This document shows, piece after piece, positions 8,046 through 17,843 of a stretch of DNA of 64,000 nt. Below the pieces are notes generated by a model. That model made no database searches. It was not told the origin of the DNA and worked only from the letters and a program-made list of their open reading frames with translations. Source of the stretch: Crocinitomicaceae bacterium (GTDB taxonomy: Bacteria > Bacteroidota > Bacteroidia > Flavobacteriales_D > Crocinitomicaceae); NCBI GenBank assembly GCA_030830895.1, contig JAURMC010000013.1, positions 1 to 64,000 on the forward strand, written 5' to 3'. The position numbers were made by a program, and so were the translations under genes. Within the stretch, counting starts at the first letter, position 1; each line of letters opens with the position of its first letter.

Positions 8046-10406
8046 ATGTACGTAGTTAAAAGAGACGGAAGAAAAGAGGCTGTTAAATTCGATAAAATCA
8101 CGGCCAGGGTGATAAAGATGTGTTATGGCTTAGATCCTATGGTTTCTCCCGAAGCTGTAGCTATAAAGGTTATTGAGGGGTTGTACGATGGTGTTTCAAC
8201 TACTGACCTTGATAATTTAGCCGCAGAAGTGGCCGCGGCAAAAACAACCGAGCATCCGGATTATGCCCTTTTAGCCTCTAGAATTGCGGTATCAAATCTT
8301 CACAAAGAGACTAAGAAATCATTTTCTGAAGTAATGACCGACCTTTATGAATACCTTGACCCAAAAACCGGACAAAATGCGGCATTACTTTCTGAAGAGG
8401 TTTATCAAATTGTGATTAACCACCGAGAACTATTAGATTCAAGCATTATATATGATCGGGATTTCAGGTATGATTATTTCGGGTTTAAAACACTTACCCG
8501 GTCATATTTAATGAAGCTTGAAGGGGAAATTGCGGAGCGGCCTCAGCACATGCTAATGCGTGTCTCTTTGGGGATTCATAAGAACGACATTAAATCAGCA
8601 ATCACCACCTACAACTTAATGTCAGAAGGATGGTTTACACACGCTACCCCAACGCTTTTTAATTCTGGAACCCCTAAACCACAAATGTCGTCTTGCTTCT
8701 TGTTAACCATGAAAGAGGATAGTATACATGGAATTTATGACACCTTGAAATCCTGCGCGCAAATATCACAATCCGCCGGTGGAATTGGCCTTTCTATTCA
8801 CAATGTTCGTGCGACAGGATCATATATCAAAGGTACTAACGGCACATCTAACGGAATCGTTCCGATGCTAAGAGTGTTTAACGATACAGCACGATACGTT
8901 GATCAAGGAGGGGGTAAACGCAAGGGGTCTTTTGCAATTTATCTAGAGCCTTGGCACGCAGATGTGTTCGACTTTTTAGACCTTAAGAAAAATCATGGGA
9001 AAGAAGAACAGCGGGCACGGGATTTATTCTTTGCGCTTTGGATTCCAGATTTATTTATGAAGCGAGTTAAAAATAATGAGTCTTGGACTTTAATGTGTCC
9101 TCATGAGTGCCCTGGTTTGGCTGAAACCTTTGGTGACGAATTTGAAGCCCTATATACGAAATATGAGACGGAAGGCAAGGGTAGAAAAACAATTAACGCA
9201 CAAGACTTATGGTTTAAAATTCTTGAGTCGCAAATTGAAACTGGCACTCCATACATGTTGTATAAAGACGCCGCTAACAGCAAGTCTAATCAACAAAACC
9301 TTGGTATAATAAAGTCTTCGAACTTGTGTACAGAAATTATCGAATATACCGCCCCAGACGAAATTGCAGTATGTAATTTAGCCTCTTTAGCTTTGCCCAA
9401 ATATATCAGCGAAAGCGGCACTTTTGATCACGATAAATTATTTGAAGTAACATATCAAGCAACATTGAATTTAAATAAAATAATTGATGAGAATTATTAT
9501 CCTGTTGAAGAGGCTAAGAATTCAAACTTGCGTCACCGACCAATTGGGTTAGGCGTTCAAGGATTGGCTGATACGTTTATTTTATTGGGTCTTCCATTCG
9601 AATCGGAAGAGGCGCGCGCCTTAAACAGAGAAATTTTCGAAACTATCTATTTTGCTTCCATGACGGCGTCTAAAGACCTCGCCATAAAAGATGGTCCATA
9701 TTCTACATTTAAAGGGTCGCCCGTGTCAAAAGGAGTATTTCAATTTGATATGTGGGGTGTTACGCCAACTAAACGTTGGGAATGGGGTCTATTAAAAGAA
9801 GAAGTTAAACAACACGGCGTTAGAAATTCATTATTGTTGGCCCCAATGCCTACTGCATCTACCGCGCAAATCTTAGGAAACAATGAATGCTTTGAGCCTT
9901 ACACTTCAAATATTTACACGAGAAGGGTGTTGTCGGGAGAGTTTATAATTGTCAATAAACATTTACTAAAAGATCTCGTTAAGGAGGGGATGTGGAACAT
10001 GGATATGCGACAGAAAATTATGGCCGCAAATGGATCCATTCAACATATTCCTGAAATACCTAGCCGTATTAAGGAACTCTATAAAACAGCATGGGAAATT
10101 TCGCAAAAAGCAATTATTGATCAGGCCGCGGATCGGGGAGCGTTTATTTGCCAAAGTCAATCTCTTAATATATTTATGGAGCAAGCCAACTTTGGAAAAT
10201 TAACATCGATGCACTTTTATGGGTGGGAAAAAGGGTTAAAAACAGGAATGTACTATTTGCGTACGAAGGCAGCAACGGATGCGATTAAATTTACCATTGA
10301 TAAAAATATCGTTGAAGAGCCAAGTACGAGTTCACTAGAAGAACAACAAGCCGCAATTGCTTGCTCGCTTGAGAATCCTGAAGACTGTGAAATGTGTTCA
10401 GGATAG
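8046..10406 (+). CDS. nrdA: class Ia ribonucleoside-diphosphate reductase, alpha subunit
   Basis: 786 residues, the catalytic R1 subunit making dNDPs from NDPs. An N-terminal ATP-cone (about residues 1-90), the allosteric on/off switch, starts with VVKRDGR. Catalytic cysteines are in place: Cys217 (SSCFL) and Cys443 (AVCNLASL) form the active-site disulfide pair and Cys428 (SNLCTEI) is the thiyl radical position. The C-terminal DCEMCSG carries the mobile cysteine pair reduced by thioredoxin or glutaredoxin. Normal length for the family. Co-transcribed with nrdB. Confidence 0.97.
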   Translation: MYVVKRDGRKEAVKFDKITARVIKMCYGLDPMVSPEAVAIKVIEGLYDGVSTTDLDNLAAEVAAAKTTEHPDYALLASRIAVSNLHKETKKSFSEVMTDLYEYLDPKTGQNAALLSEEVYQIVINHRELLDSSIIYDRDFRYDYFGFKTLTRSYLMKLEGEIAERPQHMLMRVSLGIHKNDIKSAITTYNLMSEGWFTHATPTLFNSGTPKPQMSSCFLLTMKEDSIHGIYDTLKSCAQISQSAGGIGLSIHNVRATGSYIKGTNGTSNGIVPMLRVFNDTARYVDQGGGKRKGSFAIYLEPWHADVFDFLDLKKNHGKEEQRARDLFFALWIPDLFMKRVKNNESWTLMCPHECPGLAETFGDEFEALYTKYETEGKGRKTINAQDLWFKILESQIETGTPYMLYKDAANSKSNQQNLGIIKSSNLCTEIIEYTAPDEIAVCNLASLALPKYISESGTFDHDKLFEVTYQATLNLNKIIDENYYPVEEAKNSNLRHRPIGLGVQGLADTFILLGLPFESEEARALNREIFETIYFASMTASKDLAIKDGPYSTFKGSPVSKGVFQFDMWGVTPTKRWEWGLLKEEVKQHGVRNSLLLAPMPTASTAQILGNNECFEPYTSNIYTRRVLSGEFIIVNKHLLKDLVKEGMWNMDMRQKIMAANGSIQHIPEIPSRIKELYKTAWEISQKAIIDQAADRGAFICQSQSLNIFMEQANFGKLTSMHFYGWEKGLKTGMYYLRTKAATDAIKFTIDKNIVEEPSTSSLEEQQAAIACSLENPEDCEMCSG

Positions 10407-10533
10407 CATTAGTTTGCAACGGTTTATCTGATTTATAATTCCAGTAAGGCGTTCGTTGAGCTACTTATGTTTTTTGTAGCATTTCTTAAATATTTTAACA
10501 TTATCATTTTATTTCGAAACAAACGATATTCTG

Positions 10534-10541
10534 TACCTTTG
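10534..10541 (+). promoter_or_regulatory. -7 promoter box for purH
   Basis: TACCTTTG, an exact TAnnTTTG match, 25 bases before the purH ATG, the same arrangement as at the exporter gene at 291. A -33 TTG is not clear. The 160-base gap between nrdA and purH supports independent transcription. Confidence 0.5.
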
Positions 10542-10566
10542 TGCCTTTATCAATTTTGATTAGATT

Positions 10567-12078
10567 ATGAGCGGGTACAAACCGATTAAATCAGCCCTAA
10601 TTTCAGTGTATAACAAAGATGGATTAGCCCCTCTTGTTGAAGCGCTTCACGCATTACAAATAACTATTTATTCTACCGGGGGGACCTTATCTCATATTGA
10701 GCGTTTAGGCATTCCTGTAATTCCGGTAGATTCATTAACTAATTTTCCAGAAATTCTTGGGGGGCGGGTTAAAACCTTACACCCTGGGGTTTTTGGTGGG
10801 ATTTTATATCAACGAGGCTTATCCCGTGACGAAAAATCTATACAAACACATGGTATCAAGTCCATTGACTTAGTCGTTGTGGACTTATATCCTTTCGAAG
10901 AAACCCTTAAACAGACAGAAGATCACCATGAAATCATTGAGAAAATCGATGTTGGCGGTGTTTCTCTACTTCGAGCTGCAGGAAAAAATTATGCAGATGT
11001 TGTGGTATTGTCTTCCCAAATGCAATATGAACCCTTTACACAATTGCTTTTATCTCAAAAAGGGCAGACATCAAGAGATCAACGCCAACGATTTGCACAA
11101 GAAGCCTTTGTTATTACAACCAATTATGACACAAGCATTTCCTTATATTTTAAAAAAATAAATGGTTGCATAAACAACACAACCCTTAGATATGGAGAAA
11201 ACCCACATCAAGCCGCAAGTTTTCATGGCGACCTGTCTGAGGTAATTGAGAAACTATCGGGAAAAGACCTGTCGTATAATAATTTACTCGATATTGACGC
11301 TGCCATTCGGCTAATTCAAGATTTTGACCCAAGCCATCCTATATTTGCAATAATCAAACACAATAACGCTTGTGGGATAGCCGCAGGAAATTCAATATTA
11401 GCTGCATATGAAAAGGCTCTTGCAGCAGATCCGGTTAGCGCTTTCGGTGGGGTTTTGATCAGCAACTACCCGGTAGACGATGAGTCTGCCACAGCTATCA
11501 ATAACTTGTTTTTTGAAATTTTAATTGCGCCCTCTTTCTCTCAAGGGTCTATTCGTATGCTCACCCAAAAGAAAAATAGGATTCTATTAAAACAAAAGCC
11601 TTTCACTTTGCCTGTAAAAAGCACAAGAAGTATATTAAATGGTGCCCTAGTTCAAGATTCTGATTTCAAAACGGTACAAAAAGATGCATTAATGGTTAAA
11701 ACGATTCTAACCCCAACCAACCAAGAGCTCTTAGACCTTCAATTTGCAAATGTGGTTGTAAAACACACAAAGTCCAATGCAATTGCACTAGTTAAAAACC
11801 AGCAACTCCTGGCGAGCGGAACCGGACAAACTTCAAGGGTAGACGCGTTAAACCAAGCTATTTTGAAGGCAAAATCCTTCGGTTTTGATTTAAACGGAGC
11901 GGTAATGGCAAGTGACGCATTTTTTCCTTTTCCTGACTGTGTTGAAATTGCTAATTCAGTAGGTATAACTGCGGTGATTCAACCGGGAGGCTCGATTAAA
12001 GATCAATTATCCATTGATTACTGCAATTCGAACCAGATTTCTATGGTCTTCTCCGGCCTTAGACATTTTAAACATTAA
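10567..12078 (+). CDS. purH: bifunctional AICAR transformylase / IMP cyclohydrolase
   Basis: 503 residues; catalyses the last two steps of de novo purine synthesis (AICAR to FAICAR to IMP). The N-terminal MGS-like cyclohydrolase domain (about 1-190) contains YSTGGT and GGRVKTLHPGVFGGI. The C-terminal transformylase domain has RYGENPHQ, the catalytic KHNNACG and the closing GGSIKDQ. It lies alone between nrdA and mreB on the same strand, so the neighbours supply both ribo- and deoxyribonucleotides. Confidence 0.97.
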   Translation: MSGYKPIKSALISVYNKDGLAPLVEALHALQITIYSTGGTLSHIERLGIPVIPVDSLTNFPEILGGRVKTLHPGVFGGILYQRGLSRDEKSIQTHGIKSIDLVVVDLYPFEETLKQTEDHHEIIEKIDVGGVSLLRAAGKNYADVVVLSSQMQYEPFTQLLLSQKGQTSRDQRQRFAQEAFVITTNYDTSISLYFKKINGCINNTTLRYGENPHQAASFHGDLSEVIEKLSGKDLSYNNLLDIDAAIRLIQDFDPSHPIFAIIKHNNACGIAAGNSILAAYEKALAADPVSAFGGVLISNYPVDDESATAINNLFFEILIAPSFSQGSIRMLTQKKNRILLKQKPFTLPVKSTRSILNGALVQDSDFKTVQKDALMVKTILTPTNQELLDLQFANVVVKHTKSNAIALVKNQQLLASGTGQTSRVDALNQAILKAKSFGFDLNGAVMASDAFFPFPDCVEIANSVGITAVIQPGGSIKDQLSIDYCNSNQISMVFSGLRHFKH

Positions 12079-12136
12079 TTTTTCTTTTGGAAGTTTTTGC
12101 CTACCTTCGAAACAGTAATAATACGAATACAAACAC

Positions 12137-13162
12137 ATGGGATTATTTAGCTTTTTAACGCAAGAAATTGCCATAGATTTAGGTACAGCTAATACGCTTA
12201 TTATATGGAATGATAAAGTGGTAGTAGACGAGCCGTCTATTGTTGCAAAGGATATTCAAACCGGTCAAATTGTTGCTATCGGAAGAAAAGCGCAACAAAT
12301 GCACGGAAAAACGCATCGCCTGATTGAAACCGTACGACCGTTAAAAGACGGAGTAATTGCCGACTTTCAAAGTGCCGAACAAATGATTCGAGGAATGATC
12401 AAAATGATCAACCCGGGCAGAACCCTTTTTAGACCAACCTTGCGCATGGTTATTTGTATTCCTTCCGGTATTACAGAAGTGGAAAAACGAGCCGTTCGTG
12501 ACTCTGCTGAACACGCCGGCGCCAAAGAGGTATATTTGATTCACGAGCCAATGGCTGCCGCAATTGGTATCGGTATTGATGTGGAAGAGCCTATGGGAAA
12601 TATGATTATAGACATCGGGGGAGGGACCTCAGAAATTGCCGTAATTGCACTAGGAGGTATTGTGGCTGACAAGTCTATCCGTATTGCTGGAGATGATTTC
12701 ACCCAAGAAATTGAAGAATACATGCGTCGTCAGCACAACATATTGGTTGGAGAGCGTACAGCAGAACAAATTAAAATTGAGGTGGGTGCTGCAATTCAAG
12801 ATCTTGATGATCCTCCACAACCCTTTGCGGTAAGAGGTCGAGACCTAATGTCGGGTATCCCGAGAGAGATTTTGATTTCGCACGACGAAGTTGCATCAGC
12901 CCTAGACAAAACCATTGCTAAAATCGAAGAGGCCATTCTCAGCGCACTGGCGGCAACTCCGCCAGAATTAAGTGCAGATATTTATAAAACGGGGATTTAT
13001 CTTGCCGGTGGGGGCTCTATGTTAAGGGGACTTGATAAACGAATAGCAGATAAAACGAAACTACCTGTTCACATTGCAGAAAACCCATTGCGCGCTGTCG
13101 CATTAGGGACGAGTATCGCGTTAAAGAATATTGATAAATATCAATTCTTAATTCGAGATTAA
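12137..13162 (+). CDS. mreB: rod shape-determining actin homologue MreB
   Basis: 341 residues of the actin/Hsp70 ATPase fold. Phosphate-1 motif IDLGTANTLI near the N-terminus, phosphate-2 motif IIDIGGGTSEIAVI, and adenosine motif YLAGGGSMLRGL. MreB filaments on the inner membrane guide the elongasome. It is the first gene of a long rightward run (mreB-mreC-mreD-PBP2-rodA-PBP1A). A TACCTTCG box (one mismatch to TAnnTTTG) at 12102-12109 lies 27 bases upstream and could be its promoter. Confidence 0.97.
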   Translation: MGLFSFLTQEIAIDLGTANTLIIWNDKVVVDEPSIVAKDIQTGQIVAIGRKAQQMHGKTHRLIETVRPLKDGVIADFQSAEQMIRGMIKMINPGRTLFRPTLRMVICIPSGITEVEKRAVRDSAEHAGAKEVYLIHEPMAAAIGIGIDVEEPMGNMIIDIGGGTSEIAVIALGGIVADKSIRIAGDDFTQEIEEYMRRQHNILVGERTAEQIKIEVGAAIQDLDDPPQPFAVRGRDLMSGIPREILISHDEVASALDKTIAKIEEAILSALAATPPELSADIYKTGIYLAGGGSMLRGLDKRIADKTKLPVHIAENPLRAVALGTSIALKNIDKYQFLIRD

Positions 13163-13204
13163 TCAACCCTGTTGAGTGGGTTTATAGTATTAGGATAAAA
13201 AACC

Positions 13205-14041
13205 ATGCAAAATTTATTTGCTTTTTTAAGGAGGTTTCGGGTGTTTATTTTTTTCTCCGCCCTACAGTTTTTATGCCTATTTCTTTATGTTCAATTTGTC
13301 GCCTTTCCTAAAAGTGTATACTTATCCACTGCGTCTACCTTTAATGGAAAAATACAATCCGCAGAAGGAAAATTAATTTCACATTTTTATTTAGAGAAAA
13401 ATAACGCTGCCTTAAGACTTGAGAATGCTCAGTTACGTAAACGTGTCTTCACAAATTTTTATCGTGTTGAGCGCGCTAAAATTCAAGTTAAAGACACCAC
13501 CTATGAACAATCTTATAGCTTTATTCCAACCAAAATTGTAAATGTTTCTGTTAACCGTAGAAATAATTTTTTCACTATCGATGTAGGTAAGCTTCAGGGA
13601 ATTAAAAAAAACATGGGAGTTATATCGCCTAATGGGGTGGTTGGTATTGTTTTTAAAGTTGGTGAACATTTCTCTTTGGTAAAATCCCTGTTGACTCAAG
13701 ATATTAATTTAGATGTAATGATTGGCATCGATGGGCCTCGGGGAATACTTAAGTGGGATGGATTTAACCCAAGAAAGGGAATTATTACAGGGGTTTCAAG
13801 TGATCTTTACATTAAAAAAAACACACATATTTATACCCTTGGGGCTTCAGGTATTTTCCCAAAAGGAATTAAATTAGGTAAAGTAATATCTAAATCTCGC
13901 ATTGAAGATCAGGCACTTTGGAAACTTGAGGTGCGCTTTCGTGAAGATTACAGAACCTTACATTCAGCTTATGTAGTAAAATCCTTGATTCGTAAAGAAC
14001 TTCAGGAATTGCAATTAGAGGTTCCAGAAGACCCAGAATAA
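13205..14041 (+). CDS. mreC: rod shape-determining protein MreC
   Basis: 278 residues. One N-terminal transmembrane helix (about 13-32), a short coiled-coil region (about 55-85), then the periplasmic beta-barrel domain with the family signature VNRRNNFFTIDVGKLQGI and NGVVGIV. MreC links MreB to the PBP2/RodA synthase in the periplasm. It ends one base before mreD. Confidence 0.93.
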   Translation: MQNLFAFLRRFRVFIFFSALQFLCLFLYVQFVAFPKSVYLSTASTFNGKIQSAEGKLISHFYLEKNNAALRLENAQLRKRVFTNFYRVERAKIQVKDTTYEQSYSFIPTKIVNVSVNRRNNFFTIDVGKLQGIKKNMGVISPNGVVGIVFKVGEHFSLVKSLLTQDINLDVMIGIDGPRGILKWDGFNPRKGIITGVSSDLYIKKNTHIYTLGASGIFPKGIKLGKVISKSRIEDQALWKLEVRFREDYRTLHSAYVVKSLIRKELQELQLEVPEDPE

Positions 14042-14042
14042 T

Positions 14043-14558
14043 ATGAATAACATCATTCGATACGCGTTATTATTTGGCTTGTTTTTCATTATGCAAGTTT
14101 TTATCTTCAATAGATTGGAACTTGGCTTTGGGGCTTATATTTTTATTTTACCCCTTTATTTAATGATTTTACCTTTTGAAACAAACGTGTTTGCTCTAAT
14201 TTTGGTTGGATTTGTTTTAGGCATCTCAGTAGACGCCCTTTCTAATACTTTCGGCCTAACAGCTTCTTCAATGGTGCTTTTTGCTTTCTTAAGACCAATT
14301 ATCTTTGAGGCTTTTCGTCCAAGAGACGGGTATGACCCTCTTAAGTTCCCAACAGCGGGAGATATGGGTTGGGTTTGGTTTGTTGTTGTTTTTGGTATTC
14401 TGTTTGCGAGTTCCTTGCTGTGGTTTTTTGTCCTAGAAGTTTTTCGTTGGGGAGAAACACTTCTGATATTGAGAAACTTTTTCTGTTCACTAATTGCCTC
14501 AGCCCTAGTGATTAGTGTTTCGCAGTTTTTCTTTTTTAATACAGGAAGAAAAAAATGA
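14043..14558 (+). CDS. mreD: rod shape-determining protein MreD
   Basis: 171 residues with about five or six hydrophobic helices. MreD is poorly conserved in sequence; the assignment rests on size, topology and position between mreC and PBP2. It contains the GISVDALSNTFGLTASS segment typical of Bacteroidota MreD. Its end overlaps the PBP2 start by 4 bases (ATGA). Confidence 0.85.
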   Translation: MNNIIRYALLFGLFFIMQVFIFNRLELGFGAYIFILPLYLMILPFETNVFALILVGFVLGISVDALSNTFGLTASSMVLFAFLRPIIFEAFRPRDGYDPLKFPTAGDMGWVWFVVVFGILFASSLLWFFVLEVFRWGETLLILRNFFCSLIASALVISVSQFFFFNTGRKK

Positions 14559-16423
14559 ATTTAGAAAACAGGAAATATCTACTATATGGATTAGTTTTAT
14601 TTACCTCCTTGTTGTTTATTTTCAAGCTCTTATATATGCAGGTGATAGATGACTCATGGACACAAAGAGCCACTCAAATCGCGGAAAAAAGACGGGAAAT
14701 TATTCCGCCAAGAGGCATCATTGTTGATCGAAAGAACAGAAAAATCGTGGTTAATAAGATTTCTTACAATCTCATGGTAATTGAAGATCGTATAAAACAA
14801 TTAGACACTAGCGCTTTTGCATCACTTATTGGTTGGGAAGTTAAAAAAGTAAAGCAGCGCTTTAAAGATATTGTTAAAAACGAGGGGGTTTATAAAAACC
14901 CAGCAACAGGAAAAACTGAATCTAACTATCGCGCCGACAGACCATATCCTTTTGTAAAAGACCTTACCCTTGAAGAAGTAACACGCATCGCCCCTAGATT
15001 AACAGATTTTCCGGGATTTTATGAAGAACCTACCGGGACGAGATATTACCCGTATCCGGGGGGTGCGAATATTCTTGGATACATGAACGAAGTTGGGAGG
15101 AAAGAAATTGAAAACGACCCGTTTTACCGACCCGGGATGAATGTGGGGCGTTCAGGATTAGAGCGCTCCTATGAATCAGTTTTAAGGGGTAAAAAAGGCG
15201 TTAGATATATTGTTACAAGTGCTACAAATAATGAAATCGAGCCCTATGCTGACAAAAAGTTTGACACCCTGGCAACGCCTTCACCCAAAATCAAACTGGG
15301 TGTTGACATTAAACTCCAATTATATGGAGAATCTCTGATGAAAAACAAAAAAGGGTGTATTGTCGCAATTGAACCAAAAACAGGAGAAATCTTAACCATG
15401 GTATCCGCACCTAATTATGATCCAAACTTATTGTCCGGTAGAAAAAGTATTAGAAAAAACTACCCTAGCCTGGTTAGCGATGCAAATTTACCATTATTCG
15501 CCCGCCCCCTCCAAGCCGAATACCCCCCTGGTTCGATTTTTAAATTATTACAATCACTTATCTGTTTGCAAGAAAAAAAAATCACACCAAACACGGGTTT
15601 TGCATGCAACAAGGCCATTGTTGGCTGTCACGATCACCCTGCAGCAACATCCATTTCACGAGCCATCCAATACTCTTGTAATCCTTATTTCTACGCGGCA
15701 GTAAGACGGGTTATTCAGCCAAACAAATACAATAACATTTATCAAGATGCAGAAAATGGTATGAACGTCTGGCATAAATATATGATGGGGTTTGGGTTGG
15801 GAAAAAACTTAGGTATAGACATAGATACCCTTGCTCAACGCAACGGATTAATTCCTAATTCTCTATATTACGACCGTTATTTAGGACATCATAACTGGGT
15901 GTTTTCAACTATCCGTTCTATTTCTATTGGCCAAGGAGAAATTAAACTAACACCTATTCAAATGGCAAACATTGCCGTTATCATGGCCAACCGTGGTTGG
16001 TATTATACGCCTCATTTCGTTAAGTCAATAGGAAAAAAGGGTCCTCTAAAAAAATATCGCACAAAACATATTACGCCAATAAATCGCACCCATTTCGATG
16101 CAGTAATAGAAGGTATGAGAAGGGTGGTATACGAGCCTGGCGGAACCGGTAAAGAAGCTAGGATCAATAACTTTATAGTGTGCGGTAAAACGGGTACTGT
16201 ACAAAATGGTAAAAACAAAAAAAACCATTCGGTTTTTATCGCTTTTGCACCAATTGAAAACCCTAAAATTGCCATTGCGGTTTTTGTTGAAAATGCCGGG
16301 GCGGGTGGGGCTTGGGCCGCGCCAATTGCCGGGCTAATGCTAGATAAATATCTAAATAAAGTAATTTCAGACAAGGAAAAAGAGCAAACAATTATTAATG
16401 CCAATTTAATGTCAAGCTACTAA
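14555..16423 (+). CDS. mrdA: penicillin-binding protein 2 (elongasome transpeptidase)
   Basis: 622 residues, class B PBP that cross-links peptidoglycan during elongation. N-terminal transmembrane anchor (about 10-28), the dimerisation domain with PPRGIIVDRKNR, and the transpeptidase domain with Ser327 in PPGSIFK (SxxK), Ser374 in SCN (SxN) and Lys545 in GKTGT. It partners with the RodA encoded next, 8 bases downstream. The usual length for the family. Confidence 0.96.
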   Translation: MNLENRKYLLYGLVLFTSLLFIFKLLYMQVIDDSWTQRATQIAEKRREIIPPRGIIVDRKNRKIVVNKISYNLMVIEDRIKQLDTSAFASLIGWEVKKVKQRFKDIVKNEGVYKNPATGKTESNYRADRPYPFVKDLTLEEVTRIAPRLTDFPGFYEEPTGTRYYPYPGGANILGYMNEVGRKEIENDPFYRPGMNVGRSGLERSYESVLRGKKGVRYIVTSATNNEIEPYADKKFDTLATPSPKIKLGVDIKLQLYGESLMKNKKGCIVAIEPKTGEILTMVSAPNYDPNLLSGRKSIRKNYPSLVSDANLPLFARPLQAEYPPGSIFKLLQSLICLQEKKITPNTGFACNKAIVGCHDHPAATSISRAIQYSCNPYFYAAVRRVIQPNKYNNIYQDAENGMNVWHKYMMGFGLGKNLGIDIDTLAQRNGLIPNSLYYDRYLGHHNWVFSTIRSISIGQGEIKLTPIQMANIAVIMANRGWYYTPHFVKSIGKKGPLKKYRTKHITPINRTHFDAVIEGMRRVVYEPGGTGKEARINNFIVCGKTGTVQNGKNKKNHSVFIAFAPIENPKIAIAVFVENAGAGGAWAAPIAGLMLDKYLNKVISDKEKEQTIINANLMSSY

Positions 16424-16431
16424 ATAATAAA

Positions 16432-17823
16432 ATGAGACAGCCGAAGGAATTGTTTTCAAATATTGATTGGCCGTTGCTAATTGGGATGTTTGCATTAATG
16501 GGTGTCGGAATATTAACGGTATATTCCGTTGCCTATAACCCTGAACACCCCTTGTTATTCGATACTAGTCAGAAATACGGAAAGCAATTGTTGTGGATCG
16601 GCGTGTCTCTGTTCCTAGGGTTTTTGATTCTACTCATCGATGCAGACATTTACCGTAAATTCACTGAATATATTTATATAGCGACCATTGTTTTGCTAAT
16701 TATCGTACTATTTATGCCCCCAGTACATGGCGCAAGGGCATGGCTTGGGTTCGGCGGATTGGGGATACAACCGGCAGAATTTGCCAAAATATCAACTGCT
16801 TTAATGCTTGCAAAATGGATTGACGACACCAATATAAAATTACAGAATACTCGAACAATATCCGAAACATTAGGAATAGTTTTTCTGCCTTGTATTCTCG
16901 TAGCCTTACAGCCCGATGCGGGCACATTGTTGGTGTTTACTTCCTTCTTCTTTGTCCTTTACCGGGAAGGTATTTCCTTTGACCCCCTAGTCTTTTCCGT
17001 TTTAAGGTATTTTCCCCGAGTAAAATTGAAAACAACTTGGCTAGGAACACACTTTATTCCATTTTTCTTTTTTCTTATGGTCCTTTCTATTCTAAGTCTA
17101 TTTCTTTCAACAAGTATTTATTATCCTTTCGGGATTTCTTTGTCTGGTCCACTTTTTCTTATCCTTTTGATTACCCTTCTAGGCTTATTATTTTTTGGTT
17201 TCATTTCCTTCTTTGGCTATCCAAGAAATAAAACCAAGAATTTAGTGGTCTTAGTTAGTAGTTATTTGTTTTCAGTGTTTTTAATCAGCAGCATTACCTT
17301 TTTCTTTAATAATTTGGCTGCTCCCCATCAAAAAAGCAGAATTGAATTGGTGCTTGGGCTAAAAGAAGATCCAAATGGGGCAGATTACAATAGAAATAGA
17401 GCGATGGCAGCGGTGGGAAGTGGAAAATTTATGGGGAAAGGGTATCGAAAGGCTTCTGTATCTAGTATGCGAACGAATCATGTCCCCGAAAGTGAGACGG
17501 ATTTTATTTTTTGCCCATTCGCAGAAGAATGGGGATTCGTAGGAAATTTAATGCTGATTGCAATTTACTTGTTTGTAATATTTAGGGTTTTCTCAATTGC
17601 GGAAAGACAACGCTCCGTTTTTTTTAGGGTTTACGCATATAGTGTGGGCATGGTTTTTTTCTATCACTTTGCTATCAATATTGGGATGAATATTGGCCTT
17701 GCTCCCGTTATCGGTATTCCTTTGCCCTTTTTAAGTTATGGGGGCTCTTCGATGATGGCCTTTTCAATCATGCTGTTCGTATTGTTAAAACTAGATAGTC
17801 AACGACGAGACGTACTCAGATAA
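16432..17823 (+). CDS. rodA: SEDS glycosyltransferase RodA, with an enlarged central membrane region
   Basis: 463 residues, the peptidoglycan polymerase of the elongasome. Family segments are clear: ARAWLGFGGLGIQPAEF, QPDAGT at residue 160, the catalytic-region TDFIF and the closing PLPFLSYGGSS. E. coli RodA is about 370 residues. Here the stretch between QPDAGT and the QKSRIEL loop is roughly 85 residues longer and very hydrophobic, enough for two or three extra transmembrane helices. The frame is open throughout, so this is an insertion, not an error. Bacteroidota RodA proteins are often long. Confidence 0.95.
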   Translation: MRQPKELFSNIDWPLLIGMFALMGVGILTVYSVAYNPEHPLLFDTSQKYGKQLLWIGVSLFLGFLILLIDADIYRKFTEYIYIATIVLLIIVLFMPPVHGARAWLGFGGLGIQPAEFAKISTALMLAKWIDDTNIKLQNTRTISETLGIVFLPCILVALQPDAGTLLVFTSFFFVLYREGISFDPLVFSVLRYFPRVKLKTTWLGTHFIPFFFFLMVLSILSLFLSTSIYYPFGISLSGPLFLILLITLLGLLFFGFISFFGYPRNKTKNLVVLVSSYLFSVFLISSITFFFNNLAAPHQKSRIELVLGLKEDPNGADYNRNRAMAAVGSGKFMGKGYRKASVSSMRTNHVPESETDFIFCPFAEEWGFVGNLMLIAIYLFVIFRVFSIAERQRSVFFRVYAYSVGMVFFYHFAINIGMNIGLAPVIGIPLPFLSYGGSSMMAFSIMLFVLLKLDSQRRDVLR

Positions 17824-17843
17824 ATATTAAATTTGAATCAACT

